DNA of 64,000 nucleotides from RYN-133 sp963708645 (GTDB lineage Bacteria > Actinomycetota > Actinomycetes > Mycobacteriales > Jatrophihabitantaceae): assembly GCA_963708645.1 (NCBI GenBank), contig CAVPTA010000005.1, positions 1-64,000 of the forward strand. Direction: 5' to 3'. A model generated the notes under the pieces. The model made no database searches. It saw nothing but the letters and a program-made list of their open reading frames with translations, and was not told where the DNA came from. Below are positions 44,678-54,507 of this stretch, piece by piece. Position 1 is the stretch's first letter, and every line of letters starts with the position of its first letter. Position numbers and translations under genes: made by a program.

Positions 44678-45231
44678 ATGGCCGCTCGACGCGACGGTCC
44701 GATCCGCCGGAGCCGGACGGAGACGGGCCGCCGGGCGACCCGGAAGAGGTCGCCCGGATCGTGGTGCCTGCGCCTGCTCGACCGGCGGGCCTACACCCGT
44801 AGCGAACTGGCGGCGGCGCTGCGCAAGCGCGGCGTGCCGGACGATGCCGGCGCGCGCGTGCTCGACCGGTTCACCGAGTTGGGCCTGATCGACGACCAGG
44901 CGCTCGCTGCGGGCTACGCCCTGGCCGCCCACCGCGAGCGCGGGCTGGCCGGACGGGCGGTGGCGCTCAAGTTGCGCCAGCGCGGCGTCGAGCAGGCCGA
45001 TGTCGATGCCGCGGTCGAGCAGATCGGGCGCGAGAGCGAATCGGTCACGGCGCGCGCGCTGGTCGAGCGACGAGCTGCGGTCCCTGCGCGGTCTCGACGC
45101 CGCAGGTGCAGGCACGCCGCCTGGTCGGCCTGCTCGCGCGCAAGGGCTACTCGCCGGGCCTGGCCCACGACGTGGTGCGCGGCGTCCTGCGCGCCGACGA
45201 CGACCGACATCTGACCCGCATCGGCGGATGA
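44678..45231 (+). CDS. recX: Regulatory protein RecX, frameshifted
   Basis: RecA modulator, about 180 residues, starting 2 bp after recA. The core is LRLLDRRAYTRSELAAALRK with LGLIDDQALAAGYALAAHR and LKLRQRGVEQADVDAAVEQI. The C-terminal repeat reads ELRSLRGLD then ARRLVGLLARKGYSPGLA. Breaks near 44700, 44763, 45070 and 45103 shift frames. An Asp/Glu/Pro-rich N-terminal extension is usual for actinobacterial RecX. Confidence 0.85.
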
Positions 45232-45656
45232 CCCGCGCCGGCGAGGCACGCAACTGCGGCTGTGACGACCGCCCGTCGATCCCGGCGCGCGCCCGCGACA
45301 CGCTGAGCGTCGGCGGCCGCAGTGACTTGATTTGTTGCCGGGCGCATTCCTAACCTCGCAGGTACCAGGAGTAGCGCCAATTTTCAGATTCTGCCGGGGA
45401 ACTCGAACCCCTGAGCGTCCCGGCGGAGCACGACACGACGGCTGGCCGCCGCGTCGCCCATAGCTTTGACCGCGTCGACTCGAAAGGTGGCCGTCCCGAC
45501 CAGCCGACGATCTCGGCGGTCGCGCACCGGCGCTCCGTATCGCGAGCACGACCTGCGAGCCTCGGCACAGGTGCACGCGCGCATCTCCTGGTAGCCGGCG
45601 CACCGCGCCGGCGCGGCCCGATCGTGTCGCAGACAACCAGACAGGAGGCGCGGGCC
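45232..45656. other. Gap between recX and rny without a confident gene
   Basis: Here 425 bases separate recX and rny. A minus-strand frame at 45384-45584 could encode 66 residues (ending VVLRRDAQGFEFPGRI) but has no clear ribosome binding site and many Arg residues, as spurious frames do. A GGGGTTCGAGTTCCCC stretch on the minus strand (near 45395-45410) looks like a tRNA T-arm, but no matching acceptor or anticodon arm is present. Nearby indels could hide a gene. Confidence 0.5.
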
Positions 45657-47458
45657 ATGATCGGGGTCTTGTACGCCGCCATCGGGGCCGCTCTTCGTGC
45701 TCGGGCTGTTGTTCGTACGCGCCTACTCCCGGCGTCCGACGCCGTACCGCACGGCACACCGCACCGGCATCGGTCGAGATCGTGCCGCGCGAGGAGAGCG
45801 CGCCCATCCACGGAGCGCAGGCCGAGATCGAGCCCAGCCGCTCCTACGGCTCTGACGCCGTCGCGCACCGCGCCCAGGTACACGCCGAGACCGAGGCGCT
45901 GCGCCACGCCGCCGAGGCCGAGGCCGAGGCGACCCTGCGGGCCGCCCGCGCCGAGGCGCAGTCGGCCACTCTGGAAGCCCACGCCACACGCACCCGTGCC
46001 GATGCCGAGGCCGGCGACATCCTGGCCGAGGCCCGCACCGCGGCGCAGCAGGAGATCGCGCGCCTGACCGAGGACGCCCGGCGCCTCGGGACCGAACTGG
46101 GTGATCGCGACCGGCGCGCTGGCCGAACTCGAAACCCGCCTCGAGGCCGACGAACGTCGCCTGCAGTCCGAACTGGCCGAGCTCGACACGTCCATCGCCG
46201 CGCTCGAATGCGCGGCCAGCGTGACCTCGACGCGCTCGAAGCCGACCTGCGCCAGCCGCGCGGCCGAACTCGACGACCCGCGCCGCCGCCCTCGACGCGC
46301 GGGTCGGCGAGTTCGACCGCGAACTCGAGCGCGTCGCCGGCCTGACCGCCGAGCAGGCGAAGGCCGAGCTGATGACCGGCGTCGAGGCGAACGCGCGCCG
46401 CGAGGCAGCCGTGCTCGTGCGCACCATCGAGAACGAGGCGCGCACCGAGGGCACCGCCAAGGCCCGCGAGATCGTCGTCGAGGCCGTCCAGCGCGTGGCC
46501 AGCGAGCAGACGACCGAGACCGTCGTCAGCGTGATGCACCTGCCCAGCGATGACATGAAGGGCCGCATCATCGGCCGCGAAGGGCCGCAACATCCGCGCC
46601 TACGAGACGGTCACCGGCGTCAACCTGATCATCGACGACACCCCCGAAGCCGTGCTGCTGTCGTGCTTCGACCCGGTGCGGCGCGAGGTCGGCCGGCTCA
46701 CGCTCGAGCGCCTCGTCCTCGACGGACGCATCCACCCGCACCGCATCGAAGAGGCCTACGAGCAGAGCAAGGTCGAGGTCGACGAGCTGTGCCTGCGCGC
46801 CGCCCGCGACGCCCTCGCCGACGTCGGCATCACCGACCTCGACGAGCGACTGCTGCCGACCCTGGGCCGGCTGAAGTACCGCACCAGCTACGGGCAGAAC
46901 GTGCTCGGCCACCTCATCGAGACCGCGCACATCGCCGGCGTCATGGCCGCCGAGCTGGGCCTCGAGCCGACGCTGATCAAGCGCTGCGCCTTCCTGCACG
47001 ACATCGGCAAGGCGCTCACCCACGAGGTCGAGGGCAGCCACGCGATCGTCGGCGCCGAGTTGCTGCGCAAGTACGGCGAGGACGAAGCGGTCGCGCACGC
47101 CGTCGAGGCGCACCACAACGAGGTGCAGCCCAAGACGATCGAGGCCGTGCTCACGCAGGCGTCGGACACCTGCTCGGCCGCTCGCCCGGGCGCGCGGCGC
47201 GAGTCGCTCGAGGCCTACGTCAAGCGGCTGGCCCGCATCGAAGAGATCGCGACGCAGAAGGCCGGCGTCGAGAAGGTGTTCGCGATGCAGTCCGGCCGCG
47301 AGGTGCGGGTGATGGTGCAGCCGAGCGAGATCGACGACCTCGCCGCGTCCGTCCTCGCCCGTGAGATCGCCAAGCAGATCGAGGACGAGCTCACCTATCC
47401 CGGCCAGATCCGGGTCACCGTCGTGCGCGAGTCGCGGGCGACCGAGATCGCCCACTGA
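45657..47458 (+). CDS. rny: Ribonuclease Y, several frameshifts
   Basis: Membrane-anchored endoribonuclease initiating mRNA decay. ATG 45657 follows AGGAGG at 8 bases. The N-terminus is a membrane helix (MIGVLYAAIGA, LFVLGLLFVRAYS) followed by a long Ala/Glu/Arg coiled coil. A KH domain (LPSDDMKGRIIGREG-RNIRAYETVTGV) and the HD phosphohydrolase domain with KRCAFLHDIGKALTHEVEGS come next. Its final segment is ITVVRESRATEIAH-like (VTVVRESRATEIAH). At least five breaks lie between 45690 and 46590; the last 870 bases are clean. The HD metal motif is intact. Confidence 0.88.
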
Positions 47459-47464
47459 TTTCCG

Positions 47465-48149
47465 ATGCGCGCGCGAACGGGCGCAGTGCTGGCGCTCGCG
47501 TGCACGCTGCTCGCGGCGTGCATGCGCACCGTCGCCGGCACGCCCGTCGGGCGTCGCCGTCCGCACCGCTGAACTGCGCGCGATCGACGACCGAGCAGGT
47601 CGTCGCCTGCCTGCGTGATTCGCTGTCGACAGTTCTGGACGGCGCAGCTGCACCGCGCGGTGCAGCTGCGCGCGGTCGTCGATCCGAGCCCGGCGCAGGT
47701 TCCGGCCGACTGTCGCTCGGCGCTGCGGCTGCACACCGCGTTCAGCTGCCCGACCGACGACACGGTGTACCTGACCGCGCCGTTCCTGCGCGAGATGCGC
47801 ACGACCGGGCCGGCCGGTCAGGCCTGGGTGCGCATCGCGACAACGCTCGGCCACGAGATGGGCCACATCGTGCAGTTCGCGGTGCACGAGTCGATGACCG
47901 GACGGCGGCACACCTGGGCGCAGTCGCGCTTCATCGAGCAACAGGCCGATTGCCTGGCCGGGGTCTGGGCGGCGTCGGTCGGCATCGCTGACGGCGGTCT
48001 TCCTGCAGGCGAACGCGACCGTGCTCATGATCGTCGACAGCGCCTGGGAGCGCCGCTCGCACGGCACGACACCGCAGCGGCTTGCCGCAGTACGTCGCGG
48101 CGAACGAGCGCGCAACCCCGCAGCGTGTGGGCTGCGGCTACCCGGCTGA
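47465..48149 (+). CDS. Lipoprotein neutral zinc metallopeptidase, frameshifted
   Basis: A YpfJ-type putative neutral zinc metallopeptidase of about 225 residues. The N-terminus is a lipoprotein signal (LALACTLLAAC). The zinc motif HEMGH lies in IATTLGHEMGHIVQFA, and a downstream glutamate ligand in FIEQQADCLAGVWAASVG. Breaks near 47550, 47625 and 47990 shift frames; the C-terminal part AVFLQANATVLMIVDSAWER ends at TGA 48147. ATG 47465 begins 6 bp after rny. The physiological substrate is unknown. Confidence 0.78.
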
Positions 48150-49098
48150 GGCCACGCCGCACGAGTTCACGCGCGACCGGCCATGCGCCGTCCGTCGAGT
48201 TGCTGACCACGGTCGCAGTCGGACGACGTCCGCGGCACGTGCACGCTGCGGAACGAGACGCCCTGATCGGCACCCTCGGCGAGCACGAACGCCGCGTCCG
48301 CACTCATCCAGAGCCCCATGCCATACGCGAATCGCTCGCCAGTCTCGACCGTGCTCGGACGGGTCATGGCGGCCGCGCCGGGAAGGCCGGGCAGCGCCGT
48401 CCAGAAGCTCCGGACGTCGGCGACGGTGGTGTACGCCCCGCCGTCACCGCTACCCACGACCGGAAGCGCGAACACGTTGGTGCGACCGTCGTCGAGGTAG
48501 CCGATCGCGGCTCGTCCGGGCAGGCGGTCCGAGCGCAGGTACGCGGTGTCGGTCATGTCGGCAGGCTCGAAGCACGTGACGGTGCACGAGATCGGCGAAC
48601 GGCACGCCGGACGCACGTTCGGCCAGTAGCGCGAGAACGACGTAGCCGCCGTTGCAATAGCTGAACCGGGTGCCCGCAGGGAACTTCGTCGCGAACCCGT
48701 CAAGCGCCGGGACGTAGGCCTCGGTGCTCTCGAGTGCCCCGACCGGGCACCGTGGGCAGCGCGTCCTCGCCGAGGGCCTCGTCGACGTAGTCGCCGATGC
48801 CGGACCGGTGGGTCAGCAGGTGCTCGACGCTCACGTCGTCGGCGATCAGCGGCAGGTCGTTGCCGAGCAGCGACCGCGCCGCTGTGTCGAGAGTCCAGCA
48901 CGCCGTCGTCGATCAGCGCCAGCACGGTTGCTGCAGTGAACGCCTTGCGAACCGCTCGCCATCGCGAGCTGGGTGTCGGTCGTCATGGCGATGCCGTGCG
49001 CGCGATCGGCGAATCCGTATGCCTGCTCGAAGCTGATCTCGATCGCCGGAGCTGATCGAGATCACGCCGCTGAAGTCGTCGGCGACCTCGAGGCTCAT
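48138..49098 (-). CDS. Serine beta-lactamase-fold hydrolase, many frameshifts
   Basis: A class C beta-lactamase/penicillin-binding-type esterase of about 310 residues. It starts MSLEVADDFSGVISISS and contains the nucleophile motif SxxK (ASGSKAFTAATV) and YxN (FSYCNGGYVVLALL). Other segments are VEHLLTHRSGIGDYVD, EPADMTDTAYLRSDRLPGR and FAYGMGLWMSADAAF. At least six breaks occur (near 49050, 48945, 48890, 48745, 48585, 48220), the densest in the window, so it could be a real pseudogene. The C-terminal end is uncertain. Its ATG overlaps the upstream small gene's stop. Confidence 0.68.
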
Positions 49099-49316
49099 GT
49101 GCCCAGGTCGCGGACCAACTTGTCCAACGCCTCTTGTGCGGTCATCGACGCGACGATGTAGCTGCTGGCGTCGCCGACATGGACGAGCCAGGCGGCAGTC
49201 TCTCGGCGGTACGGATCGACCGGATCGGCGGGCTCGATGCGGATGTCGAGCTCGGGATCGCGGCGGTCGACGGCCTGGCGCGCGAGCGTGGCCACCTCGC
49301 TGTCGGTGAGACTCAT
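49095..49316 (-). CDS. Small conserved-looking protein (73 aa), unknown
   Basis: A 73-residue acidic protein (MSLTDSEVATLARQAVDRRD ... TAQEALDKLVRDLGT) of unknown function, with a predicted alpha-beta-alpha pattern. Its stop overlaps the ATG of the hydrolase (ATGA), so the two are coupled. It is divergent from miaB. Confidence 0.65.
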   Translation of the reverse strand: MSLTDSEVATLARQAVDRRDPELDIRIEPADPVDPYRRETAAWLVHVGDASSYIVASMTAQEALDKLVRDLGT

Positions 49317-49358
49317 CTGCCGATTGCACCAGACGCGAGCCCGTATCCTCGACTGGTT

Positions 49359-50757
49359 ATGACGCGCACGTACCAGATCCGCACCTACGGGTGCCAGATG
49401 AACGTCCACGACTCCGAGCGCCTGGCCGGGCTGCTCGAGGACGCCGGCTACGAGCGCGCGACCGGCGACGGGCGCCGATCTCGTCGTGTTCAACACCTGC
49501 GCCGTGCGCGAGAACGCCGACAACCGGCTCTACGGCAACCTCGGCCATCTCTACCCGGCCAAGGCGGCCAATCCCGACATGCAGATCGCGGTCGGCGGGT
49601 GCCTCGCGCAGAAGGACCGCGGCCGCATCGTCGAGAAGGCGCCGTGGGTCGACGTCGTGTTCGGCACGCACAACCTCGCGGCGCTGCCCGTGCTGCTCGA
49701 ACGCGCCCGCCACAACAAGAGCGCCGAGGTCGAGATCGTCGACGCGCTGCAGAACTTCCCGTCCGACCTGCCGACCCGCCGCGAGTCGCCGTTCAGCGCG
49801 TGGGTGTCCGATCTCGGTCGGCTGCGACAACACCTGCACGTTCTGCATCGTCCCGTCGCTGCGCGGCACGCGAGACCGACCGCCGTCCCGGCGACGTCCT
49901 TGCCGAGATCCGCGCCTTGGTCGACTCCGGCGTGGTCGAGGTGACGCTGCTCGGGCAGAACGTGAACAGCTACGGACGCTCGTTCGGCGACCGGTTCGCG
50001 TTCGGCAAGCTGCTGCGCGCGTGCGGCGACATCGACGGGCTCGAGCGGGTGCGCTTCACCAGCCCGCACCCGCGCGACTTCACCGCCGACGTCATCGAGG
50101 CGATGGCCGAGACGCCCAATGTGATGCCGCAGCTGCACATGCCGATGCAGTCGGGCTCGGACGCCGTGCTCAAGGCGATGCGCCGCTCGTACCGGCAGGC
50201 GCGCTACCTGCAGATCATCGCGGACGTCCGCGCGGCGATGCCCGACGCCGCGATCACGACCGACGTCATCGTCGGCTTCCCCGGCGAGACCGAGGCCGAC
50301 TTCGAGCAGACACTCGACGCGATGCGCGCGGCACGGTTCGCCAGCGCGTACACCTTCCAGTACTCGTCGCGCCCGGGCACGCCCGCGGCGACGATGGCCG
50401 ACCAGGTGCCGAAGGACGTCGTCCAGCGCCGGTACGAGCGGCTCGTCGAAGTGCAGGAACAGCTCTCATGGGACGCCGCGCGCGAGCTCGTCGGCCGCGA
50501 TGTCGAGGTACTCGTGTCGTCCGTCGGGTCGCAAGGACGGCGCCACCGGCCGGGTCTCCGGACGGGCACGCGACGGACGCCTCGTCCACATCACCGGCGA
50601 CGCCGAGCCCGGCGACATCGTCACGACGGCGGTCACCTACGCCGCGCCGCACCACCTGGTGGCCGACGGGGGCATCACCACCCGCCGTCCGTGGCGCGGG
50701 CAGCCCGGCACGGGCCACGCACCGCAGCAGTTGCTGACGATCGGCCGTCGCAGCTAG
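49359..50757 (+). CDS. miaB: tRNA-2-methylthio-N6-dimethylallyladenosine synthase, frameshifted
   Basis: Radical-SAM enzyme adding methylthio to i6A37 of tRNA. N-terminal cysteines are in TYQIRTYGCQMNVHDSER, VFNTCAVRENADNRLYGNLG and IAVGGCLAQKDRGRI. The radical-SAM motif is SVGCDNTCTFCIVPSLRGT, the core continues VTLLGQNVNSYGRSFGD, and a TRAM domain closes it. Extra bases near 49470, 49812, 49870 and 50532 break the frame. TATCCT lies 9 bases before ATG 49359. The i6A-making enzyme MiaA is 2 kb downstream. It ends 4 bp inside the convergent DUF349 gene. Confidence 0.92.
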
Positions 50758-51944
50758 TCCGGCAACAAGGCCTTACGCGAGGCGACATCCTCTTCGGCCC
50801 GCTTGATGCGTGCTGCGTCGCCGGCCTTGCGGGCCCGCTCGAGCTTCTGCTCGGCCTCGACGAGCCGCGCCCGGAGCTCGGCCAGGAACGGGTTCGACTC
50901 GATGCTGGCGGCCCGCCACCCGGCGTCGACCGCGTCGCGCACCCGCTGCTCGGCAGCGCGCATGCGGTCGTCGATCCGGCGCATCGCCTCCCGCGGAACG
51001 TGCCCGATGTCGTCGAACTCGGCCTGCAGCTCCCGCAGCGCTGACTGAGCTGCCTTCGGGTCGCTGAGGTCGAGCGCCGCAGCCTTCTCGATCACGGCTT
51101 CCTTCTTGCGCTGGTTGTCGATCTGCTCGGCGTCGCGCTCGGCGAAGGTCTCAGACCGGCGCGCGAAGAACGCGTCCTGCGCCGCACGGAACCGGGCCCA
51201 CAGCGCGTCCTCGACATCGCGCGAGGCCCGCGGCGTGGCCTTCCACTCCTGCATGAGGTCGCGCATCGCGGCCGCTGTCTCGCGCCAGTCGGTCGATGCG
51301 GACAGCTCCTCAGCACGCGTGACTAGCGCTTCCTTGGCGACCTTCGCCGTCCCACGCTCGGCGTCGAGTTGCGCGAAATGCTGCCCGCGCCGACGCCCGA
51401 ACGCATCGCGCGCCGCGGCGAACCGCTTCCACAACGCGTCGTCGGTGCGGCGATCGACACCGCGGATCGCCTTCCACTCCTCGACGATGGCGCGCAGCCG
51501 ATCGCCGGACACCTTCCACGACGTCGCCGACTCGGCGATCTGCTCGGCCTCCACGGCGAGCGCCTCTTTAGCGGCCGCTGCGTCCGCACGCGCCTGTTCA
51601 CGCGCGGCCTGCACCTCGCCCGCGCGTTCGTCGGCCGCGGTCGATATCGCGTCCAGGCGGCGTTCGAGCGCGCCGAGATCACCGATGACCGCTGCGGTCG
51701 CGAGGTGCTCTTTCATCTCCTGCGCGTGGGCGCGGGTATGCGCCGGGTCGCCGCTGCCGGACGCCAGCCGCTTCTCGAGCAGATCGACCTCGGTTGCGAG
51801 GTCCTCGTAGCGGCGCACGTAGAACCGCATCCCGGCTTCGACGTCGCCGGCCTGCCATGAGCCGATCTCGCGCTCGCCGTCGGCAGTCTTGACGAAGACG
51901 GTGCCGTCGTCGGCGATCCGTCCCCACTCCGATTGCGAACTCAC
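50754..51944 (-). CDS. DUF349 coiled-coil protein
   Basis: A 396-residue protein with repeated DUF349 helical units (WRETAAAMRDLMQEWKATPR, RLRAIVEEWKAIRGVDRRTD, each followed by LWARFRAAQDAFFARR-type segments) and a high Ala/Glu/Arg coiled-coil content. The N-terminal domain reads SEWGRIADDGTVFVKTADGE. GTG 51944 fits the usual N-terminus; an in-frame GTG at 51986 would add 14 residues. It matches Rv2731 in position (near miaB). Function is unknown. Confidence 0.87.
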   Translation of the reverse strand: MSSQSEWGRIADDGTVFVKTADGEREIGSWQAGDVEAGMRFYVRRYEDLATEVDLLEKRLASGSGDPAHTRAHAQEMKEHLATAAVIGDLGALERRLDAISTAADERAGEVQAAREQARADAAAAKEALAVEAEQIAESATSWKVSGDRLRAIVEEWKAIRGVDRRTDDALWKRFAAARDAFGRRRGQHFAQLDAERGTAKVAKEALVTRAEELSASTDWRETAAAMRDLMQEWKATPRASRDVEDALWARFRAAQDAFFARRSETFAERDAEQIDNQRKKEAVIEKAAALDLSDPKAAQSALRELQAEFDDIGHVPREAMRRIDDRMRAAEQRVRDAVDAGWRAASIESNPFLAELRARLVEAEQKLERARKAGDAARIKRAEEDVASRKALLPD

Positions 51945-52000
51945 GCAAGCATTGAACACGATGCGAGTACCCCGATGCGCCGCCACTAGCCTTATCGGTC

Positions 52001-52698
52001 GTGGTCAGCCGGCGTGTGCTTCATCCCATGCGCGCCTGCGCTGGTGCCCGAGGTGGGCCGCGGGCTCGACGCCGAGCTCGGTGGCGTGCGCGCCGCCATC
52101 GCGTCCGTGCTCGACTTCCGGGAGATGATCGACCGGCCGATCGCCGCGCCCGCCGACCCGCACCATCGAGTCGTCCTGCTCGGCCCGGGTCCTAGGCCAG
52201 CTGCGTACGGACCCGGCGACCGAGGCAGTTTCGCCGGCTTCGGCGTCGATCTCGAGGTCGCGCTACCGGGTGCCGGCGGCACCTCGATCATGCCGACCGC
52301 GCTGGCTGTCGGCGCGTATCTCCTTGGGTCGGCTTGCGCACCTTCATCCTTCCGCGCCTGGGCGGTGGGGCCGGGCGGCGAGACGCCGGACATCGGCGAG
52401 GACGGGCCAGCCGACCCTGGTCGTCCTCGGCGACGGCAGCGCCCGGCGCACCGAGAAGGCGCCGGGATACCTGGACGAGCGCGCCGCCGGCTACGACGAA
52501 GCCGTGCGAGCGGCGCTTGCCTCCGGCGACCCCGCCCGGCTGGCCGCACTCGACGCGCGCCTGGGTGCCGAGCTGCTCGCAGCGGGCGCTCCGGTCTGGC
52601 AGGCCGTCGCCCCGCTGCTGGAGCGCACCTATCGGGCCGAGGTGCGTTACGCCGGCGACCCGTTCGGCGTCGAGTACTTCGTCGCGCTGTGGCAGTGA
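52001..52698 (+). CDS. Extradiol-dioxygenase-like conserved protein, frameshifted
   Basis: A conserved actinobacterial protein between miaB and miaA (the Rv2728c position) with a class III extradiol dioxygenase subunit B-like fold. It is about 230 residues, catalysis unproven. Fragments: CFIPCAPALVPEVGRGLDAE, HHRVVLLGPGPRPAAYGPGD, TALAVGAYLL, then PTLVVLGDGSARRTEKAPGY and PFGVEYFVALWQ. Breaks near 52010, 52332 and 52405. TAGCCT lies 8 bases before GTG 52001, supporting that start with an extra C soon after. Confidence 0.75.
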
Positions 52699-52702
52699 TC
52701 GG

Positions 52703-53608
52703 GTGGCACTGACGCGCGTCCTCGCCGTCGTCGGCCCGACCGCGACCGGCAAGTCCGACCTGGCCGTTGCGCTCGCCCAGCAGCTCGGCGGCGAGATCGT
52801 CAACGCCGACTCGATGCAGCTCTACACCGGCATGGACATCGGCACCGCCAAGCTGCCGGTTGCCGAGCGCGGGGGCGTCGAGCACCACCTGCTCGATGTG
52901 TGGCCGGTGCCGAAGTCGGCGGCGGTCGCCGAGTACCAGGAGCTCGCGAGGACGGCGATCGGCGAGATCGCCTCCCGCGGTCGCATCCCGATCCTGGTCG
53001 GGGGATCGGGCCTCTACCTGCGCGGCGCCCTGGATCGGCTCGAGTTCCCCGGCGAGTCACCCGAGCTGCGGGCCCGGCTGTACGCCGAGCTCGACGAGCA
53101 CGGACCGGCCGCACTGCACCTGCGCCTGGCGCAGGCCGACCCCGCTGCAGCGGCGTCGATCCTGCCGAGCAACGCGCGCCGCGTCGTCCGCGCGCTCGAA
53201 GTGATCGAACTCACCGGCGGCCCGTTCCTCGCCACGATGCCCGGCTTCGACTCGATCTACGACACGGTCTTCATCGGCCTCGACCGCGACGATCTGGACG
53301 ACCGGGTCGAGCAGCGTGTGCACCGGATGATGTCGCTCGGCTTCCTCGACGAGATCCGTGCGCTGCTGCCGGCGGGGCTGCGGTCGAGCCCGACCGCGGC
53401 CAAGGCCCTCGGCTACGCCCAACTGCTGGCCGTGCTGTCCGACGACGGCGAGATCACCGGCGATGTGGACGAGGCCATTGCCATCACGGTGCGGGCGACC
53501 CGCCGGTTCGTGCGGCGCCAGCGTTCGTGGTTTCGGCGCGACCCTCGTATCCGCTGGCTCGACGGCGCCGGCCCCGACGTCGTCCGGCAAGCAATTACGC
53601 TGGTCTGA
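52703..53608 (+). CDS. miaA: tRNA dimethylallyltransferase
   Basis: Transfers dimethylallyl to A37 of tRNAs reading U-starting codons, the substrate step for MiaB. 301 residues: P-loop GPTATGKSDLAVALA, EIVNADSMQLYTGMDIGTAK, ILVGGSGLYLRGALD and NARRVVRALEVIELTG. RRFVRRQRSWFRRDPRIRWL closes the protein. GTG 52703 starts 4 bp after the upstream gene. Its TGA overlaps the ATG of dapF by one base. The frame is intact. Confidence 0.95.
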   Translation: MALTRVLAVVGPTATGKSDLAVALAQQLGGEIVNADSMQLYTGMDIGTAKLPVAERGGVEHHLLDVWPVPKSAAVAEYQELARTAIGEIASRGRIPILVGGSGLYLRGALDRLEFPGESPELRARLYAELDEHGPAALHLRLAQADPAAAASILPSNARRVVRALEVIELTGGPFLATMPGFDSIYDTVFIGLDRDDLDDRVEQRVHRMMSLGFLDEIRALLPAGLRSSPTAAKALGYAQLLAVLSDDGEITGDVDEAIAITVRATRRFVRRQRSWFRRDPRIRWLDGAGPDVVRQAITLV

Positions 53609-54483
53609 TGCACGTCCTGAAGGGCCACGGCACCGAGAACGACTTCGTCGTGATCCCGGATCTGGACGGCGAGATCGACCTCACACCGGAGCTGGTCCGC
53701 GCCTTGTGCGACCGGCACCGCGGCCTCGGTGCCGATGGCGTGTTGCGCGTGGTCCGGGCCGAAAACGACGCGGAAGGCAAGGACTTCGCGGGCGACGCCG
53801 AGTACTTCATGGACTACCGGAACGCCGACGGCAGCCTCGCCGAGATGTGCGGAAATGGAATTCGTGTATTTCTGCGATACCTAATGCGGTCCCGGCTCGT
53901 TACAGAGTCAGCGGCGGTGGCGACACGCGGCGGGATCACGCGAGTGCGGTCCTGCACCGATGGCGACATCAGCGTGCATATGGGACGGCCCCTGGTCCTT
54001 GCCGACCGGCCGGTCGCCACCGCCGCGCCTATCTCCACGCCCGCGATCGCCGCGGTGCGCATGCCCAACCCGCATGTGGTCGTCCAGGTCGAGGCCGACG
54101 AACTCGACGCGCTCGACCTGACCCGCGCGCCGGTCGTCGTCCCACCGCTGCCGGACGGGCAGAACGTCGAGTTCGTCGTCGCGGTCGGGCCCGGTCATCT
54201 GCGGATGCGCGTCTACGAGCGTGGGGTCGGTGAGACCCGTTCCTGCGGTACCGGGATCTGCGCCGCAGTGGTCGCCGCGGCCACCGCGGCAGGTTCGCCG
54301 GCCGATGGCGGGACGTGGCGCGTCGACGTCCCCGGTGGCACGTGCCGGGTCAGCTGGCACACGGACGGGACCATCGAACTCATCGGCCCGGCCGTGATCG
54401 TGGCCGACATCGACATCGACGACCAGTGGCTGGCGTCGGTGTCCGGCGGGGACACCGTGGTGATCGGCGCTGTCGGCGCCTGA
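53608..54483 (+). CDS. dapF: Diaminopimelate epimerase
   Basis: Interconverts LL- and meso-diaminopimelate without cofactor. 291 residues with both catalytic cysteines: AEMCGNGIRVFLRYL and ETRSCGTGICAAVVA. The N-terminal KGHGTENDFVVI and DYRNADGSLA are family segments. It overlaps miaA by one base. It continues the DAP pathway with dapA and dapB of this window. Confidence 0.95.
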   Translation: MHVLKGHGTENDFVVIPDLDGEIDLTPELVRALCDRHRGLGADGVLRVVRAENDAEGKDFAGDAEYFMDYRNADGSLAEMCGNGIRVFLRYLMRSRLVTESAAVATRGGITRVRSCTDGDISVHMGRPLVLADRPVATAAPISTPAIAAVRMPNPHVVVQVEADELDALDLTRAPVVVPPLPDGQNVEFVVAVGPGHLRMRVYERGVGETRSCGTGICAAVVAAATAAGSPADGGTWRVDVPGGTCRVSWHTDGTIELIGPAVIVADIDIDDQWLASVSGGDTVVIGAVGA

Positions 54484-54507
54484 ATCGAGTAGCAGGTCCG
54501 TGTCACC

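Noticed and set aside
45390..45415. tRNA gene suggested by a T-arm-like sequence
   Set aside because: No complementary acceptor strand, D-arm or anticodon arm within 100 bases on the minus strand.
45384..45584. 66-residue minus-strand ORF between recX and rny
   Set aside because: No ribosome binding site, Arg-rich composition, no recognisable motif; kept only as a note in the gap entry.
43624..50757. Programmed +1 frameshifting of recA, rny and miaB
   Set aside because: No common slippery sequence, internal stop or stimulator could be seen at the break sites, there are several breaks per gene, and they cluster in patches.
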